Source: Merdivivens faecigallinarum (GTDB lineage Bacteria > Bacteroidota > Bacteroidia > Bacteroidales > UBA932). Taken from it: a stretch of DNA of 6,059 bases. Below the pieces are notes generated by a model. The model was given only the letters and a program-made list of their open reading frames with translations, was not told where the DNA came from and did not search any database. The DNA is taken from positions 1 to 6,059 of the forward strand of contig JADILY010000151.1 in assembly GCA_017695055.1 (NCBI GenBank), given 5' to 3'. Made by a program: the position numbers and the translations under genes. Each line of letters opens with the position of its first letter. The stretch's first letter is position 1. This document shows, piece by piece, positions 5,716 to 6,059 of this stretch.

Positions 5716-6059
5716 CAATGAAGAGTTTGATCCCGGCTCAGGATGAACGCTAGCGGCAGGCCTAACACATGCAAGTCGAGGGGCAGCGGGCCGGTCAGCG
5801 ATGACCGGTGCCGGCGACCGGCGGAAGGGTGCGTAACGCGTGAGCGACATGCCCCGCACCGGGGGACAACCTCTGGAAACGGAGACTAATACCCCATGTA
5901 GCGGGAGGGGGGCATCCCCCTCCCGCCAAAGCTTCGGCGGTGCGGGATTGGCTCGCGTGGCATTAGCTAGACGGCGGGGTAACGGCCCACCGTGGCGATG
6001 ATGCCTAGGGGTCCCGAGAGGGAGGCCCCCCACACTGGGACTGAGACACGGCCCAGACT
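5715..6059 (+). rRNA. rrs: 16S ribosomal RNA, 5' part (cut by the window edge)
   Basis: The first 345 bases of small-subunit rRNA. Landmarks are AGAGTTTGATC (5722-5732), GGATGAACGCTAGCGGCAGG, ACACATGCAAGTCGAG, GGGTGCGTAACGCGTGAG, and at the right end ACTGAGACACGGCCCAGACT, which corresponds to about E. coli position 340. The start is placed at 5715 by aligning TGAAGAG with E. coli positions 5-11. The framework (GGCAGG...ACACATGCAAGTCGAGGGGCAG, then GCGACCGGCGGAAGGGTGCGTAACGCGTGAG) is Bacteroidales-like. Visible structure includes a helix-6-region hairpin with a GCGA tetraloop (5791-5808) and an 11-bp hairpin in V2 (5901-5926). GC content by hand count is about 66%, high for this phylum. A C stands at E. 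coli position 20 (5734) where T is nearly universal. The operon runs right, so 23S, tRNA and 5S genes are expected outside the window. Confidence 0.98.

Noticed and set aside
5562..6033. Minus-strand open frames across the rRNA leader and 16S gene
   Set aside because: They lie in non-coding RNA sequence with Pro/Arg/Ala-rich composition; such frames are common opposite GC-rich rRNA.

Overview
The window comes from a bacterium of the phylum Bacteroidota, most likely order Bacteroidales and probably an anaerobe. Three things point there. The 5' end of a 16S rRNA gene at the right edge has a Bacteroidales-like framework. The rRNA promoter is a textbook Bacteroidota promoter (TTTG, 19-base spacer, TAtcTTTG). 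The genes encode an [FeFe]-hydrogenase of the NAD-linked type common in fermentative gut Bacteroidales. Coding regions look moderately GC-rich and the spacers are very AT-rich. Genus-level placement is not safe from 345 bases of 16S; Rikenellaceae-like lineages are only a guess.

Layout, right to left on the minus strand: two short overlapping genes encode a split chromate-transporter-family (CHR) pair (5410 to 4299). A 123-base AT-rich spacer follows, with a candidate promoter and a 12-bp imperfect direct repeat. Then comes a three-gene hydrogenase operon, hydB (4175-2265), hydA (2249-486) and hydC (477-1), with gaps of 15 and 8 bases. On the plus strand, 5540 to the right edge holds the rRNA promoter, a leader of about 140 bases and the first 345 bases of the 16S gene. 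The rRNA operon and the transporter pair are divergent, with back-to-back promoters around a perfect AT-rich palindrome.

How the genes work together: HydB binds NAD(H) and FMN, HydC carries one [2Fe-2S] cluster, and HydA carries the H-cluster plus a relay of Fe-S clusters. Together they form a soluble HydABC complex (group A3) that links H2 to NADH and, in characterised relatives, also to ferredoxin by electron bifurcation. In a fermenter it would dispose of reductant as H2. The maturases HydE, HydF and HydG are not in the window. The CHR pair are membrane proteins whose natural substrate in this organism is unknown.

I see no undescribed multi-gene system. The items most worth a second look are the very GC-rich 16S 5' domain with an unusual base in a near-universal segment, the shared divergent promoter region, the repeat at the hydrogenase promoter, and an altered N-terminal [2Fe-2S] loop in HydA.
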